Source: Bacteroidia bacterium
GTDB taxonomy: Bacteria > Bacteroidota > Bacteroidia > CAIKAF01
Assembly: GCA_016742095.1 (NCBI GenBank)
Contig: JACVCJ010000003.1
Coordinates: 93,253 to 157,252, forward strand
Reading direction: 5' to 3'
DNA: 64,000 nucleotides
Shown: positions 18,415-26,469 of the stretch, piece after piece
Layout: each line of letters opens with the position of its first letter
Position numbering within the stretch: position 1 is the first letter of the stretch
Notes under the pieces: generated by a model
What the model was told of the DNA's origin: nothing
Seen by the model: only the letters and a program-made list of their open reading frames with translations
Database searches by the model: none
Translations under genes and position numbers: made by a program

Positions 18415-20424
18415 CTATCTGGAAAGGGTCATCATGTCTTTCAGTATCTGGCAGGCCTCTTCCAGCATAAAGTCTTTGTCTCCCTCCCCGTTATGAGCCG
18501 GAGAAACTTTTTTCAGCATTTCTTCGCGCAGTTTATCCTTCTCTTTATCTGCATCCCGCTCTTTTTTAAGCACTTCTTCGTTCAGGCTTACGCGGGTCTC
18601 CTGTTTTTTGCGGCTGAATTCGGCAATATCTTCCAGCAGGTACTTGTAGTGCAGGTTGTCGCTCATACGGCTGTCGTGCAGTTTCTGCAGCTGTGGTATG
18701 GCCGCTTTTACGGCCGGGTTGCCGGTAAACATCACCCCGCGGATCTGGTCCCAGGGCAGTGCATATTTCTCTGAGCTCTCGCCGTACTCTTCGGCCGGGA
18801 AAGGCGAAGGGAACCTGATATCCGGCTCTACACCCCTGTGCTGTGTGGAACTGCCGGTAATACGGTAAAATTTGGCCAGGGTAAGCTTCAGCTGGCCCAG
18901 TTTGCCCTGTTCACGCGGCAGCAGGCGGTTCAGGTCCATCAGGTTCTGTACCGTACCTTTACCGTACGACTGTGATCCGGCTATGATACCGCGGCCGTAG
19001 TCCTGCATGGCTCCCGCAAAAATTTCGGAGGCCGAAGCACTGAAACGGTCTATCATTACCAGCAGCGGGCCTTCCCAGCGGATACCGGCCTCGTCGAACT
19101 TAATGTCCGTTTGTCCGTCGGCATCGCGCACCTGTACCACGGGACCGCGGTCTATGAACAGGCCGCTCAGTTCCACGGCTTCGATCAGCGATCCGCCGCC
19201 GTTACCGCGCAGGTCCATCACCACGCCTTTTACCTTCTGCTTTTTAAAATCGTCCAGTATCTTGCCCACATCGCTGGTGGTACTGCGGTAGTCTTTTTCG
19301 CCGCGCTGGTAGGCTTCAAAATCGAAATAGAAGGAAGGCACCTTGATCACCCCGATCTTTGTCTTACCCAGGCTATGTATCTCGCCTTTGGCGGACTGTT
19401 CTTCCAGTTTCACCTTTTCGCGCACCAGGCTTACCGTTTTGGTCTGCCCGTCGCCCGAACCGGCCGGAATGATCTCGAGGCGTACCACGGTACCTTTGGC
19501 TCCGCGGATCTTGGCCACCACATCGTCGATACGCCAGCCCAGGATATCTTCCATTTCACCGTCGCCCTGGCCTACGGCCACGATCCGGTCGTTCTTCATC
19601 AGCTGTTTGCTTTTATCGGCCGGACCGCCTTTTACCAGTTCTACAATTTTGGTGTATTCGCCTTCGGTACTCAGCGTGGCGCCGATCCCCTCGAGCGAGT
19701 TGCTCATATTGATCTTGAACGACTCGGCCGTACGCGGCGAAAAATAGCTGCTGTGCGGGTCCACGATCTCGGTAAGGGCGTTCATGTACAGCTGGAACAC
19801 GTCTTCGCTGTTCTGTTTACGCATGGCATCACTCAGGTTCCGGTAGCGTTTTTCTACTGTTTCCTCCGATTTTTCTGCTTCCTTACCGGCCAGTTTCAGG
19901 TTCAGTACATCGTATTTCACGCGTTTCCGCCAGTAATCGTCCTGCTGGTTCAGTGAGCTGAAGTAAGGGGCTTTTTCCCGGTCGTACTCCAGGTATTCGT
20001 CCTGTGTAAAATCGAAGGCCTTCTGGTCGATGCCCAGCACGAAATTAATGCGCTCTAACATCCTCTTACGCAGCAGGTTAAAGGCGTCGTAAGCAAACTG
20101 GACATCCCCCGATTTCAGTTTATCGTCGAGTTGCAGGCGCAGTTTGCTGAAACCGTCCACATCCGACTGCAGGAAGTACACCTTCTGCGGATCGAGCATT
20201 TCCAGGTAGGCATCAAAAAGGTGTGCCGAGAGGGAATCGTCGATAGCGGGTTCTTTATAATGATAAAAGCGCAGGGCGTTGGCAACTTCCTGTCCCACAC
20301 GTCCGTGCTGCTCTTCAGGAGCCAGGTCGGGCACCGGGTCCACGCTCTTTTCCTGCGAAAAAAGGCCCGTGACCGTAGCTGCACAGAATACGAAATAGAA
20401 GATCAATATGCGTTTAGAAACCAT
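18415..20424 (-). CDS. prc: Tail-specific (C-terminal processing) protease, S41A family
   Basis: 669 residues, the usual length for the E. coli Prc/Tsp class. Signal peptide at 1-23 (LFSQ). The N-terminal helical region (about 35-220) carries LDPQKVYFL, typical of this class; a PDZ domain follows (about 235-335, GIGATLSTEGEYTKIVELVKGGPA split over GIGATL and GGPADKS); the S41 catalytic domain spans about 350-560; a charged C-terminal region follows (DUF3340-like). Catalytic residues are visible: Ser466 in FSASASE and Lys489 in SYGKGTVQ, the Ser-Lys dyad of S41A. The enzyme cleaves proteins at the C-terminus in the periplasm or at the inner membrane and is known in other bacteria to process or degrade envelope proteins. 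It is monocistronic here, bounded by a terminator and a 265-bp upstream gap in which I see no convincing promoter. Confidence 0.95.
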   Translation of the reverse strand: MVSKRILIFYFVFCAATVTGLFSQEKSVDPVPDLAPEEQHGRVGQEVANALRFYHYKEPAIDDSLSAHLFDAYLEMLDPQKVYFLQSDVDGFSKLRLQLDDKLKSGDVQFAYDAFNLLRKRMLERINFVLGIDQKAFDFTQDEYLEYDREKAPYFSSLNQQDDYWRKRVKYDVLNLKLAGKEAEKSEETVEKRYRNLSDAMRKQNSEDVFQLYMNALTEIVDPHSSYFSPRTAESFKINMSNSLEGIGATLSTEGEYTKIVELVKGGPADKSKQLMKNDRIVAVGQGDGEMEDILGWRIDDVVAKIRGAKGTVVRLEIIPAGSGDGQTKTVSLVREKVKLEEQSAKGEIHSLGKTKIGVIKVPSFYFDFEAYQRGEKDYRSTTSDVGKILDDFKKQKVKGVVMDLRGNGGGSLIEAVELSGLFIDRGPVVQVRDADGQTDIKFDEAGIRWEGPLLVMIDRFSASASEIFAGAMQDYGRGIIAGSQSYGKGTVQNLMDLNRLLPREQGKLGQLKLTLAKFYRITGSSTQHRGVEPDIRFPSPFPAEEYGESSEKYALPWDQIRGVMFTGNPAVKAAIPQLQKLHDSRMSDNLHYKYLLEDIAEFSRKKQETRVSLNEEVLKKERDADKEKDKLREEMLKKVSPAHNGEGDKDFMLEEACQILKDMMTLSR

Positions 20425-20691
20425 AACTTATTTGTTCGGTTAATTATAACGTAAATGAACAAAAAAAGTACCGCTTTTAATAAAACTTTAGGATAATAAC
20501 GCTGCCGGGGAAGACCAATGCTTTAATAGCAGCGAGAAATGAGTGAAGGGTATAGAGTGGCGCAGGGCGTTACCCGAAAAAACAACAGGCCAACGATCTC
20601 AAAAAAACAGCCTGTAAATTGAACAGAAACCCCGGGGCGCACACCCGATGCCGACCCGTGTCAGCCAACGGACCCTTAAAATCCATAGAAA

Positions 20692-21375
20692 CTATGGCTG
20701 GCTGAGTTTATATATATTCTTTCTCGTTAGTAAGAACATCCCGGTTACAAAAAATGTCCAGACGGTCACAAGGATCGGCGAACCTGCTATCCAGGAGGTA
20801 GCAAAAATCCCTTTTTCGAGTAAGGTATTCATCACACCCAAAACTACCAGCAGGTCCATAACAACAGGTGCTATCAAAAATAACAAAAACCATCCGGCCT
20901 TCCATTTGTTTGTTATCAGGGTATAAGACCTCCACAGAGGAATTATTGTAATGGCAATAATGATTAGCAGTCCGGCCGTCCAGGCTAAAGTCCGGTCCTT
21001 CAATAACAGATGTAAGCCCCAGACCTCATCGCCGCCTCCCATAGCCGCCGTTACTATTCTTGCGAAAGGAATATTGGCAAAAATGAGGGAAAAACCCATT
21101 GCTTTTTGTTCATTGGTCTTATCCCGTCCAATGAAGACCGTGCCCAACCCGATCATTATATATGTAAATACCGGGCCGGCAAATGTCGCAATGACAGATA
21201 TCGGTTTTTGTTCTGAACATCCTTCACATAACTCCCATACATTAAAATCCCGTTGTCCCCAGCAACCGCAGATAAGCCGCCCGACAGATGTGTGAACGAT
21301 CTCGTGGGCTTCGTGCATTGTAAAGGTCAGGGCTAAAAAGGTAAGTACAAAAGGTGCTGATAGTTTTAATTTCAT
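20692..21375 (-). CDS. Polytopic membrane protein with HExxH motif (possible M50-like metalloprotease)
   Basis: 227 residues with about six hydrophobic segments. The first membrane segment holds HEAHEIVHT (residues about 21-29), an HExxH motif placed as in site-2 (M50) proteases, and the third hydrophobic segment has FAGPVFTYI, reminiscent of the glycine-proline core of the second conserved M50 segment. A CxCxxQ..C..C stretch (GCWGQRDF, LCEGC) follows the first segment and could bind metal or form disulphides. I do not recognise a named family; an uncharacterised membrane protein that only resembles M50 is the alternative. The gene is visibly richer in A+T than its neighbours, as is the AraC gene just upstream. 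It has a -7 promoter match of its own between the two genes. Confidence 0.6.
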   Translation of the reverse strand: MKLKLSAPFVLTFLALTFTMHEAHEIVHTSVGRLICGCWGQRDFNVWELCEGCSEQKPISVIATFAGPVFTYIMIGLGTVFIGRDKTNEQKAMGFSLIFANIPFARIVTAAMGGGDEVWGLHLLLKDRTLAWTAGLLIIIAITIIPLWRSYTLITNKWKAGWFLLFLIAPVVMDLLVVLGVMNTLLEKGIFATSWIAGSPILVTVWTFFVTGMFLLTRKNIYKLSQP

Positions 21376-21418
21376 ACTTTTTACCTGCTGATAAGATCTG
21401 CGTAACTTTTCGCGCAGG

Positions 21419-21447
21419 CAAAGCTACTTACGCCTTTATTCGCAAAA
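21419..21447 (-). promoter_or_regulatory. Probable promoter of the HExxH membrane protein gene
   Basis: Minus strand -7 element TAGCTTTG (21426-21419), a full consensus match, with TTTTG (21447-21443) at 16 bp, shorter than the usual 19-20 bp spacer. It lies between the AraC stop and the membrane protein start. Confidence 0.4.
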
Positions 21448-21465
21448 TTGTACAAATGGGAACTC

Positions 21466-22269
21466 TCAGATAAAAAGCCAGACATTTCCTTTTTCGGTAT
21501 CTACATTTTTGAAAAAGAAACCCGGATTTATGTTTGTCAGTTTTTTAAAGTCTTTTATAAAATGGGCCTGGTCGTAAAAAAGACTGTTGTGAGAAAGCTG
21601 GGTCAGGTTCTTCGCTTTTTTTGCTTCATTCAGTGCCGTTCTGAAACGATATATTTTACGATATTCCGAAGGTGTTTTGCCCACCTTTTTTAAAAATAAT
21701 TTATTGATGTATCGTCTTGACAAATTATGTTTTTCAGCAATTTCCTCCATTTTCAGGTCTGCTTCAATATCGGATACTATTTGTTCAATTACAGCTGTAT
21801 CTTTCTTTATAAATTTTGAGAGCCAATAGCCTTCCAGTAGTTCGATCTGTTGTTCGCGATATGCTGTCCGGAATATCTCCTGCATTGCCTCTTTAAAATC
21901 AGGGAAGGGGTTAAAGTCTTCCATTTTATTTTGTTTGGGAATGCCGGTATTACCAAGGAAATGATCTATTCCAAGAGGTTTGAAATAAATAGTGATCTCA
22001 TTCACGCTACGTTCATAAAATACTTCGATGGGTTCGGTATAACGGGTTACCAGGTCTGCGGTTATATTTTCTTTAGCCGTGCCTGAAATAATTATTTTAT
22101 TGTTCTCAAATTCAACTTCGGCATTCTGATTTATGGAAAGAATGCTGAAGTTATTGGGGAAAGTATAATACGTAACAGGACCCGAATTTTTGTCTTCCGA
22201 AATGAAATAATATCCTTCGATATATTTTTGCAGTATTTCGTTTTTCGGTTTGTAAAAATCTAACTTCAT
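21466..22269 (-). CDS. AraC-family transcriptional regulator
   Basis: 267 residues from the preferred ATG at 22267-22269 (MKLDFYKP); two in-frame ATGs further upstream would add a polar 14-residue tail. The N-terminal part (about 1-130) resembles the DUF6597-type sensory domain of many Bacteroidota AraC regulators (YIEGYYFI, ISGTAKE). The C-terminal part carries the double helix-turn-helix: KMEEIAEKHNLSRRYINKLF for the first, split as KMEEIAEKHN and LSRRYINKLF, and LSHNSLFYDQAHFIKDFK for the second, with the conserved final G/P turn (NINPGFF). It would be a cytoplasmic DNA-binding activator. The ligand and targets are unknown; the adjacent membrane protein is the obvious candidate. Base composition is A+T rich compared with both flanks, suggesting the pair arrived together. 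Confidence 0.85.
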   Translation of the reverse strand: MKLDFYKPKNEILQKYIEGYYFISEDKNSGPVTYYTFPNNFSILSINQNAEVEFENNKIIISGTAKENITADLVTRYTEPIEVFYERSVNEITIYFKPLGIDHFLGNTGIPKQNKMEDFNPFPDFKEAMQEIFRTAYREQQIELLEGYWLSKFIKKDTAVIEQIVSDIEADLKMEEIAEKHNLSRRYINKLFLKKVGKTPSEYRKIYRFRTALNEAKKAKNLTQLSHNSLFYDQAHFIKDFKKLTNINPGFFFKNVDTEKGNVWLFI

Positions 22270-22454
22270 TTTTCGACCTTCATTTTTCGACATCGCTTGA
22301 AATGGGGTCACAGGTAGCGGGAAACACAGGGGCGAAGTGGCGAACGGACCGGACGAAAGGTCCGTGTTTGCCGAAATCTGAGGTCTTCCAAACCGATATG
22401 AGTTTGTGAATATGTCAGGCCCGCTGTACCCCTGGTCTGGTCCAAATACCCGGA

Positions 22455-23423
22455 CTAATAATGTTTTCCTTCAATAAGGTACTGCTTCACGTACTTTTCC
22501 ACGCCTTCTTCCAGGCTGTGGAAAGGCCGGTTGTATTCCGTGGCCTTCAGTTTGGCAGTTTCGGCTTCGGTAAAATACTGGTAACTGTCGCGGATGTCCT
22601 CCGGGGTATCGATGAACTCGATCTGTGGTTCGCGGTCCATGGCCTTAAATACGGCATGCACCAGGTCCAGGAAGCTACGCGCCTCTCCCGTGCCCATGTT
22701 CAGCAGTCCCGCCTGGGGCTGACATTTATAGGCAAACCAGATGTATTCGGCAATATCGTCTACAAAAATAAAATCGCGTTTCTGTTCACCGTCCTTATAT
22801 CCTTCTTTATGTGAGCGGAAAAGACGCATCTTACCCGTTTCGCGGATCTGGTTAAAGGCGTGGAACACCACGGAGGCCATGCGTCCCTTGTGGTATTCGT
22901 TGGGGCCGTATACATTAAAGAACTTGAGGCCCAGCCAGTAGGGCGGGGTTTCGGTCTGTTCCAGCGCCCAGCGGTCAAAGTCGTTCTTGGACCTTCCGTA
23001 GGGGTTCAGCGGCTGCAACTCTGCGGGCAGGGTATGGTCGTCATACCCTTTGCTGCCGTCGCCGTAGGTGGCTGCCGAAGAAGCATAGATCAGGGCTACG
23101 TTATTTTCCGCACAGTATTGCCATACTTTCTGAGAGTACTGCACATTGAGCTCGTCAAAGATCTGTGTGTTCTGCTCCGTAGTATCGGTGCGGGCACCCA
23201 GGTGAATGAACGCATCTATCTTACCCTGGTATTCCAGGCTGCGCAGGGTTTCAAAGAGCATGGTACGGTCTACCCTTGCCAGGGCGTCTATGGCAGCAAA
23301 ATTGGCAATTTTGTTCTCCTGCGTAAAATCGTCCACCAGAACCAGGTCGGTGATGCCGTAACTGTTCAGTTTCCTGGCCACATAACTGCCTATAAATCCC
23401 GCTGCGCCCGTCAGTACTATCAT
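22455..23423 (-). CDS. hldD: ADP-L-glycero-D-manno-heptose 6-epimerase
   Basis: 322 residues, the normal size. An NAD(P)-binding Rossmann start (GAAGFIG, residues 6-12) is followed by the short-chain dehydrogenase catalytic set: ASSAATYG with the Ser/Thr, and YGRSK with the Tyr and Lys about four residues apart. FFNVYGPNEYHKGRMAS (FFNVYGPNEY plus HKGRMAS) is characteristic of HldD/RfaD. The enzyme epimerises ADP-D-glycero-D-manno-heptose to the L,D form, the activated precursor of inner-core heptose in lipopolysaccharide, in the cytoplasm. It lies downstream of pth but beyond a terminator-like hairpin, so it is likely transcribed on its own. TACCTTCG (23453-23446) is a one-mismatch -7 candidate about 23 bp before the ATG. 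Confidence 0.95.
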   Translation of the reverse strand: MIVLTGAAGFIGSYVARKLNSYGITDLVLVDDFTQENKIANFAAIDALARVDRTMLFETLRSLEYQGKIDAFIHLGARTDTTEQNTQIFDELNVQYSQKVWQYCAENNVALIYASSAATYGDGSKGYDDHTLPAELQPLNPYGRSKNDFDRWALEQTETPPYWLGLKFFNVYGPNEYHKGRMASVVFHAFNQIRETGKMRLFRSHKEGYKDGEQKRDFIFVDDIAEYIWFAYKCQPQAGLLNMGTGEARSFLDLVHAVFKAMDREPQIEFIDTPEDIRDSYQYFTEAETAKLKATEYNRPFHSLEEGVEKYVKQYLIEGKHY

Positions 23424-23467
23424 TTCTCTTAAGAATTAACGGCAACGAAGGTACAAAACAGTCTAAA

Positions 23468-23508
23468 ACAAAAAAAGAGGCTTGCCGGGTAATTGGCAAA
23501 CCCCTTTC
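23468..23508 (-). terminator. Probable Rho-independent terminator of pth
   Basis: On the minus strand GGGGTTTGCC...GGCAAGCCTC forms an imperfect stem followed by seven T residues. It is placed after the pth stop and before hldD. Confidence 0.7.
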
Positions 23509-23566
23509 ACTACTAAACCAACCCCGGTCTGTTTTTCGCAAAACACGGCGGGGCGGGTGGCAGTTC

Positions 23567-24130
23567 TCAGCCGTTGAAAGCGTTCATCGTATTCTGAAGG
23601 CCGCTGAGTACGAACGATTCGATCATGTTCACCGCGCGGTCTATACCCAGGCGTACATCCGGTTCTTCTTCGGGCTTCCATTTGCCCAGTACAAAATCGG
23701 CCTGACGTCCCTTTGCAAAGTCGCTTCCTATACCAAAACGCAGGCGGGGATAATTTATTGTATTTAAAATTTCGTTAATGCTTTTGAGGCCGTTATGGCC
23801 CCCGTCGCTGCCTTTGGGTTTCAGGCGCAGTTTGGCCAGGGGCAGGGCCAGGTCGTCGGTGATCACCAGTATATTGTCCGGCTGAATTTTATGGGCATCG
23901 GCATGGTATTTTACCGCTTTGCCGCTCAGGTTCATATAGGTGGTGGGCTTAATGCAGTAGAGCGTATGCCCTTTGATCCTAAAGGCGGTGGTATAGGCCA
24001 GGCGACCCATTTCCCAGGCCGGGGCGGCGTGTTTGCGGACCAGTTCGTCCGCTACGTCAAATCCTATATTGTGGCGGGTAAAGGCATATTCGGAGCCGAT
24101 ATTCCCGAGTCCGGCGATCAGAAAATTCAT
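23567..24130 (-). CDS. pth: Peptidyl-tRNA hydrolase
   Basis: 187 residues from the ATG at 24128-24130. An upstream in-frame extension of 48 codons exists but runs through the rplY terminator hairpin, so it is rejected. MNFLIAGLGNIG puts Asn10 and RHNIG puts His20 exactly where the conserved Pth Asn10 and catalytic His20 occur; KPTTYMNLSG and the glycine-rich GSDGGHNGLKSI are further family signatures. The enzyme hydrolyses peptidyl-tRNA released from stalled ribosomes so that tRNA is recycled, in the cytoplasm. It follows prs and rplY, a gene order common in Bacteroidota, but a strong hairpin separates it from rplY, so it needs its own promoter or read-through. Confidence 0.95.
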   Translation of the reverse strand: MNFLIAGLGNIGSEYAFTRHNIGFDVADELVRKHAAPAWEMGRLAYTTAFRIKGHTLYCIKPTTYMNLSGKAVKYHADAHKIQPDNILVITDDLALPLAKLRLKPKGSDGGHNGLKSINEILNTINYPRLRFGIGSDFAKGRQADFVLGKWKPEEEPDVRLGIDRAVNMIESFVLSGLQNTMNAFNG

Positions 24131-24167
24131 AGTGCAAATTTGTAAAATTAGCCCGACATAGAGGGAC

Positions 24168-24196
24168 AAAAAAAATCCCCCGGAAAAACCGGGGGA
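24168..24196 (-). terminator. Rho-independent terminator of prs-rplY
   Basis: A perfect 8-bp stem TCCCCCGG / CCGGGGGA (24176-24183 with 24189-24196) with a 5-nt loop, followed on the minus strand by eight T residues. Confidence 0.9.
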
Positions 24197-24221
24197 CTGC
24201 ATAATAAAGTAGAAAGATCGT

Positions 24222-24812
24222 TTATTTTTTCTTTCCGCCGGCATCTGCAGCAGCGTTCTCCTGGCGTGAAGCACGGGTAGCGGCTACGGTGCAGATCACG
24301 TTATCGGGAGCATCGAGGAACTCAACGCCTTCGATCTTCACCTGTTTAACGCGGAAGGTCTGACCGATGTTCACGTCTGTGATATCCACATCGATAAAGT
24401 CGGGCAGGTTGTTGGCCATACCTTTAACCTTCAGCTTACGCATGATGGTCTTCAGTTTACCACCGGCACGTACACCTGCCGAGTTACCGAAGGTACGTAC
24501 GGGCAGGGAAACTTTTACGGGTTTGTCCTCGGTCACCTCGATGAAGTCAACGTGGTTCGTACGATCGGTGATCGGGTTGAACTGGGCGTCCTGAACGATG
24601 GCACGAACAGTTTTGCCGCCTGCTTCAATTTCAGCAATTAATACTTCAGGCGTATACAATAAGCTGTTCACTTCGCGCTCGTCCACGCTCAGGTGTAACA
24701 CCTCATTGCCGCCATAGACAACCACAGGCACACGGCCTGCTCTGCGCAGATCAACGGCATCTTTTCTACCGATCTGCGATCTTACTTCGGCTTTGATTTG
24801 TACTGATTTCAT
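24222..24812 (-). CDS. rplY: 50S ribosomal protein L25, TL5/Ctc type
   Basis: 196 residues. The N-terminal L25 domain binds 5S rRNA (RSQIGRKDAVDLRRAGRVP split as RSQIGRKDAV and DLRRAGRVPVVVYG, about 10-35), and a C-terminal beta domain (about 95-180, GVRAGGKLKTIMRKL) makes it the longer TL5/Ctc form rather than the short E. coli form. A basic, alanine-rich tail ends in GGKKK. It is part of the ribosomal central protuberance. It sits 26 nt behind prs and is followed by a strong terminator, so prs-rplY is most likely a two-gene operon. Confidence 0.95.
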   Translation of the reverse strand: MKSVQIKAEVRSQIGRKDAVDLRRAGRVPVVVYGGNEVLHLSVDEREVNSLLYTPEVLIAEIEAGGKTVRAIVQDAQFNPITDRTNHVDFIEVTEDKPVKVSLPVRTFGNSAGVRAGGKLKTIMRKLKVKGMANNLPDFIDVDITDVNIGQTFRVKQVKIEGVEFLDAPDNVICTVAATRASRQENAAADAGGKKK

Positions 24813-24838
24813 TCTATGAAAATTAAAAAAATTACAAT

Positions 24839-25771
24839 TTAAAATATAAACTGGGAGCTGATGGATTCGTCCTGCAGCATCAGTTTAATGGTTTTACTGA
24901 ATACACTGGCACAGGACAGCACTTTTATCTTGCTGCTTTCCTGTTTCAGCGGAATGGTGTCGGTCACTACCAGTTCGGCCAGGCTGCTTTTTTCAATTTT
25001 AGCATAGGCATCGCCGGAGAGTACAGGGTGTGTGCAGATGGCGCGCACGCTCAGGGCTCCGCGTTCCATCATCAGGTCGGCCGCCTTGCAGAGGGTACCG
25101 CCGGTATCGATCATGTCGTCCACCAGGATAATGTTCTTGCCGGCCACGTCGCCGATCACGGTCATACTTTCGATCTCGTTGGCCTTTTTACGCACCTTGT
25201 AGCACATGGCCATTTCGCAGTTGAGGTATTTCGAATAGGCATTGGCGCGTTTGGAACCCCCGATATCCGGAGCGGCCACGGTCATATTTTCGAGATTAAG
25301 GCTCTTAATATAGGGTGCAAAGATCGAAGACCCGAACAGGTGGTCCACCGGGTAATCGAAAAAGCCCTGGATCTGGTCGGCATGCAGGTCCATGGTCATA
25401 ATGCGGGTGGCGCCGGCTGCGGAAAGCAGGTTGGCTACCAGTTTGGCCCCTATGGAAACGCGGGGTTTGTCTTTACGGTCCTGGCGGGCATACCCGAAGT
25501 ACGGGATCACGGCTACGATCTGACGGGCCGAGGCACGCTTGGCGGCGTCGATGATCATGAGCAGCTCCATCAGGTTCTCGGCAGGCGGGAAGGTACTCTG
25601 TATCACGAAAACATCGCATCCGCGGATACTCTCCTCGAATGAGGGTTGTATTTCGCCGTCGCTGAACTGCGAAATTTTGATCTGACCCAAAGCCACACCA
25701 AATTCGCTGGCGACTTTTTCAGCCAGGTAAAGGGAGGCTGACCCGGAAAAGATTTTTGCTTCTGCCGACAT
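24839..25771 (-). CDS. prs: Ribose-phosphate pyrophosphokinase (PRPP synthetase)
   Basis: 310 residues, full length. Visible signatures: SDGEIQPSFEESIRG near the N-terminus (ribose 5-phosphate/regulatory flexible region), YFGYARQDRKDKPR (ATP and Mg site, about 95-110), DLHADQIQGFF (divalent-cation site with His, about 125-137), and the PRPP loop VDDMIDTGGTL (about 215-226). It transfers pyrophosphate from ATP to ribose 5-phosphate, giving PRPP for purine, pyrimidine, histidine, tryptophan and NAD synthesis in the cytoplasm. It is the first gene of prs-rplY. A consensus -7 element ends 24 bp before the ATG and a LacI-operator-like palindrome lies about 105 bp upstream. Confidence 0.97.
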   Translation of the reverse strand: MSAEAKIFSGSASLYLAEKVASEFGVALGQIKISQFSDGEIQPSFEESIRGCDVFVIQSTFPPAENLMELLMIIDAAKRASARQIVAVIPYFGYARQDRKDKPRVSIGAKLVANLLSAAGATRIMTMDLHADQIQGFFDYPVDHLFGSSIFAPYIKSLNLENMTVAAPDIGGSKRANAYSKYLNCEMAMCYKVRKKANEIESMTVIGDVAGKNIILVDDMIDTGGTLCKAADLMMERGALSVRAICTHPVLSGDAYAKIEKSSLAELVVTDTIPLKQESSKIKVLSCASVFSKTIKLMLQDESISSQFIF

Positions 25772-25794
25772 AAAAACCCTTGCTTAAGAGGGTG

Positions 25795-25826
25795 CAAAGG
25801 TAATGAAATAAATATGTAAACGAAAG
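25795..25826 (-). promoter_or_regulatory. Probable promoter of prs-rplY
   Basis: Minus strand -7 TACCTTTG (25802-25795) is a perfect TAnnTTTG. The -33 position holds CTTTCG (25826-25821), a weak match at about 18 bp. Start near 25788 gives a leader of about 17 nt. Confidence 0.5.
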
Positions 25827-25876
25827 TCTGCGGGAAAAAATAGGGCGATCCGGGCCGCAGTCTATGATACAGGCCT

Positions 25877-25888
25877 GTAAACGTTTAC
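25877..25888. promoter_or_regulatory. LacI/GalR-operator-like palindrome upstream of prs
   Basis: GTAAACGTTTAC is a perfect 12-bp palindrome with a central CG, the shape of operators for LacI/GalR-family regulators. A half-site TGTAAACGAA (25815-25824) lies over the -33 region of the prs promoter. No regulator of that family is in the window. Role is inferred only from form and place. Confidence 0.35.
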
Positions 25889-25994
25889 GGGAAAAGGCGG
25901 AATGCCGCTCTCTTTCCGGGTCGTATCCGGACAGGTTGTCGGGTGTATTTCCCGGGGCAATGAGCCATTCCGGGCATTTCCGCCTGTCCGTTTC

Positions 25995-26438
25995 TTATGC
26001 CCCCGGTTCATCTGCCTGAAGCGTCTGCGGTCTTTTACGTTCCTCGGCCAGGAAGGTGTTCCAGGTACGGCCCAGCAGGTATATCACAAAAAACAGGACC
26101 AGCCAGGGGTCTTTTTCCCAGCCGGCGTACAATACGGCACCCAGTCCCAGGAGAGCCGCTACGTCCAGCAGCCTGCGCGCAGCATGCAGGAAGGGCAGCA
26201 TTTTTGCCGGGATACGTGTATACAGGGCATTTCCCAGTTTCCCGAGTTGTTTCCGGAACCACAGGCCTGTGAGCGTCAGCAATACAAAACCCAGCCCCAG
26301 CCAGAGCAGGAGCCGCTCGGCGCCGTTGTGCATCCAGGCCTCTGCCAGGAAACGGACGCCCAGGAAAAGCAATACCAGGAGCAATGCCGGGTACAGCAGC
26401 TTCTTCCAGGTGTAGAACAAAAATTCGCGGCGTTGCAT
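25995..26438 (-). CDS. Small membrane protein of unknown function
   Basis: 147 residues. Four hydrophobic segments can be drawn (about 12-32, 41-60, 90-108, 109-128), separated by short basic loops (WFRKQLGKLGNALYTR, AARRLL), so an inner-membrane protein is likely. The last 20 residues are charged and contain AEERKR. There is no motif I recognise. It follows the 220-residue secreted protein by 31 nt and may share its transcript. The 222 bp between it and prs hold the prs promoter and the palindrome. Confidence 0.6.
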   Translation of the reverse strand: MQRREFLFYTWKKLLYPALLLVLLFLGVRFLAEAWMHNGAERLLLWLGLGFVLLTLTGLWFRKQLGKLGNALYTRIPAKMLPFLHAARRLLDVAALLGLGAVLYAGWEKDPWLVLFFVIYLLGRTWNTFLAEERKRPQTLQADEPGA

Positions 26439-26469
26439 ACACCGTAAATATACACAAAAAAACAGATCT

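Noticed and set aside
24131..24274. 48-codon N-terminal extension of Pth
   Set aside because: It runs through the terminator hairpin of rplY, and the family starts at MNFLIAGLGN, which places Asn10 and His20 correctly.
25772..25994. Possible tRNA near prs, as seen in some Bacteroidota
   Set aside because: No GGTTCGA-type T-arm or foldable acceptor stem is present; the region holds the prs promoter and a palindrome.
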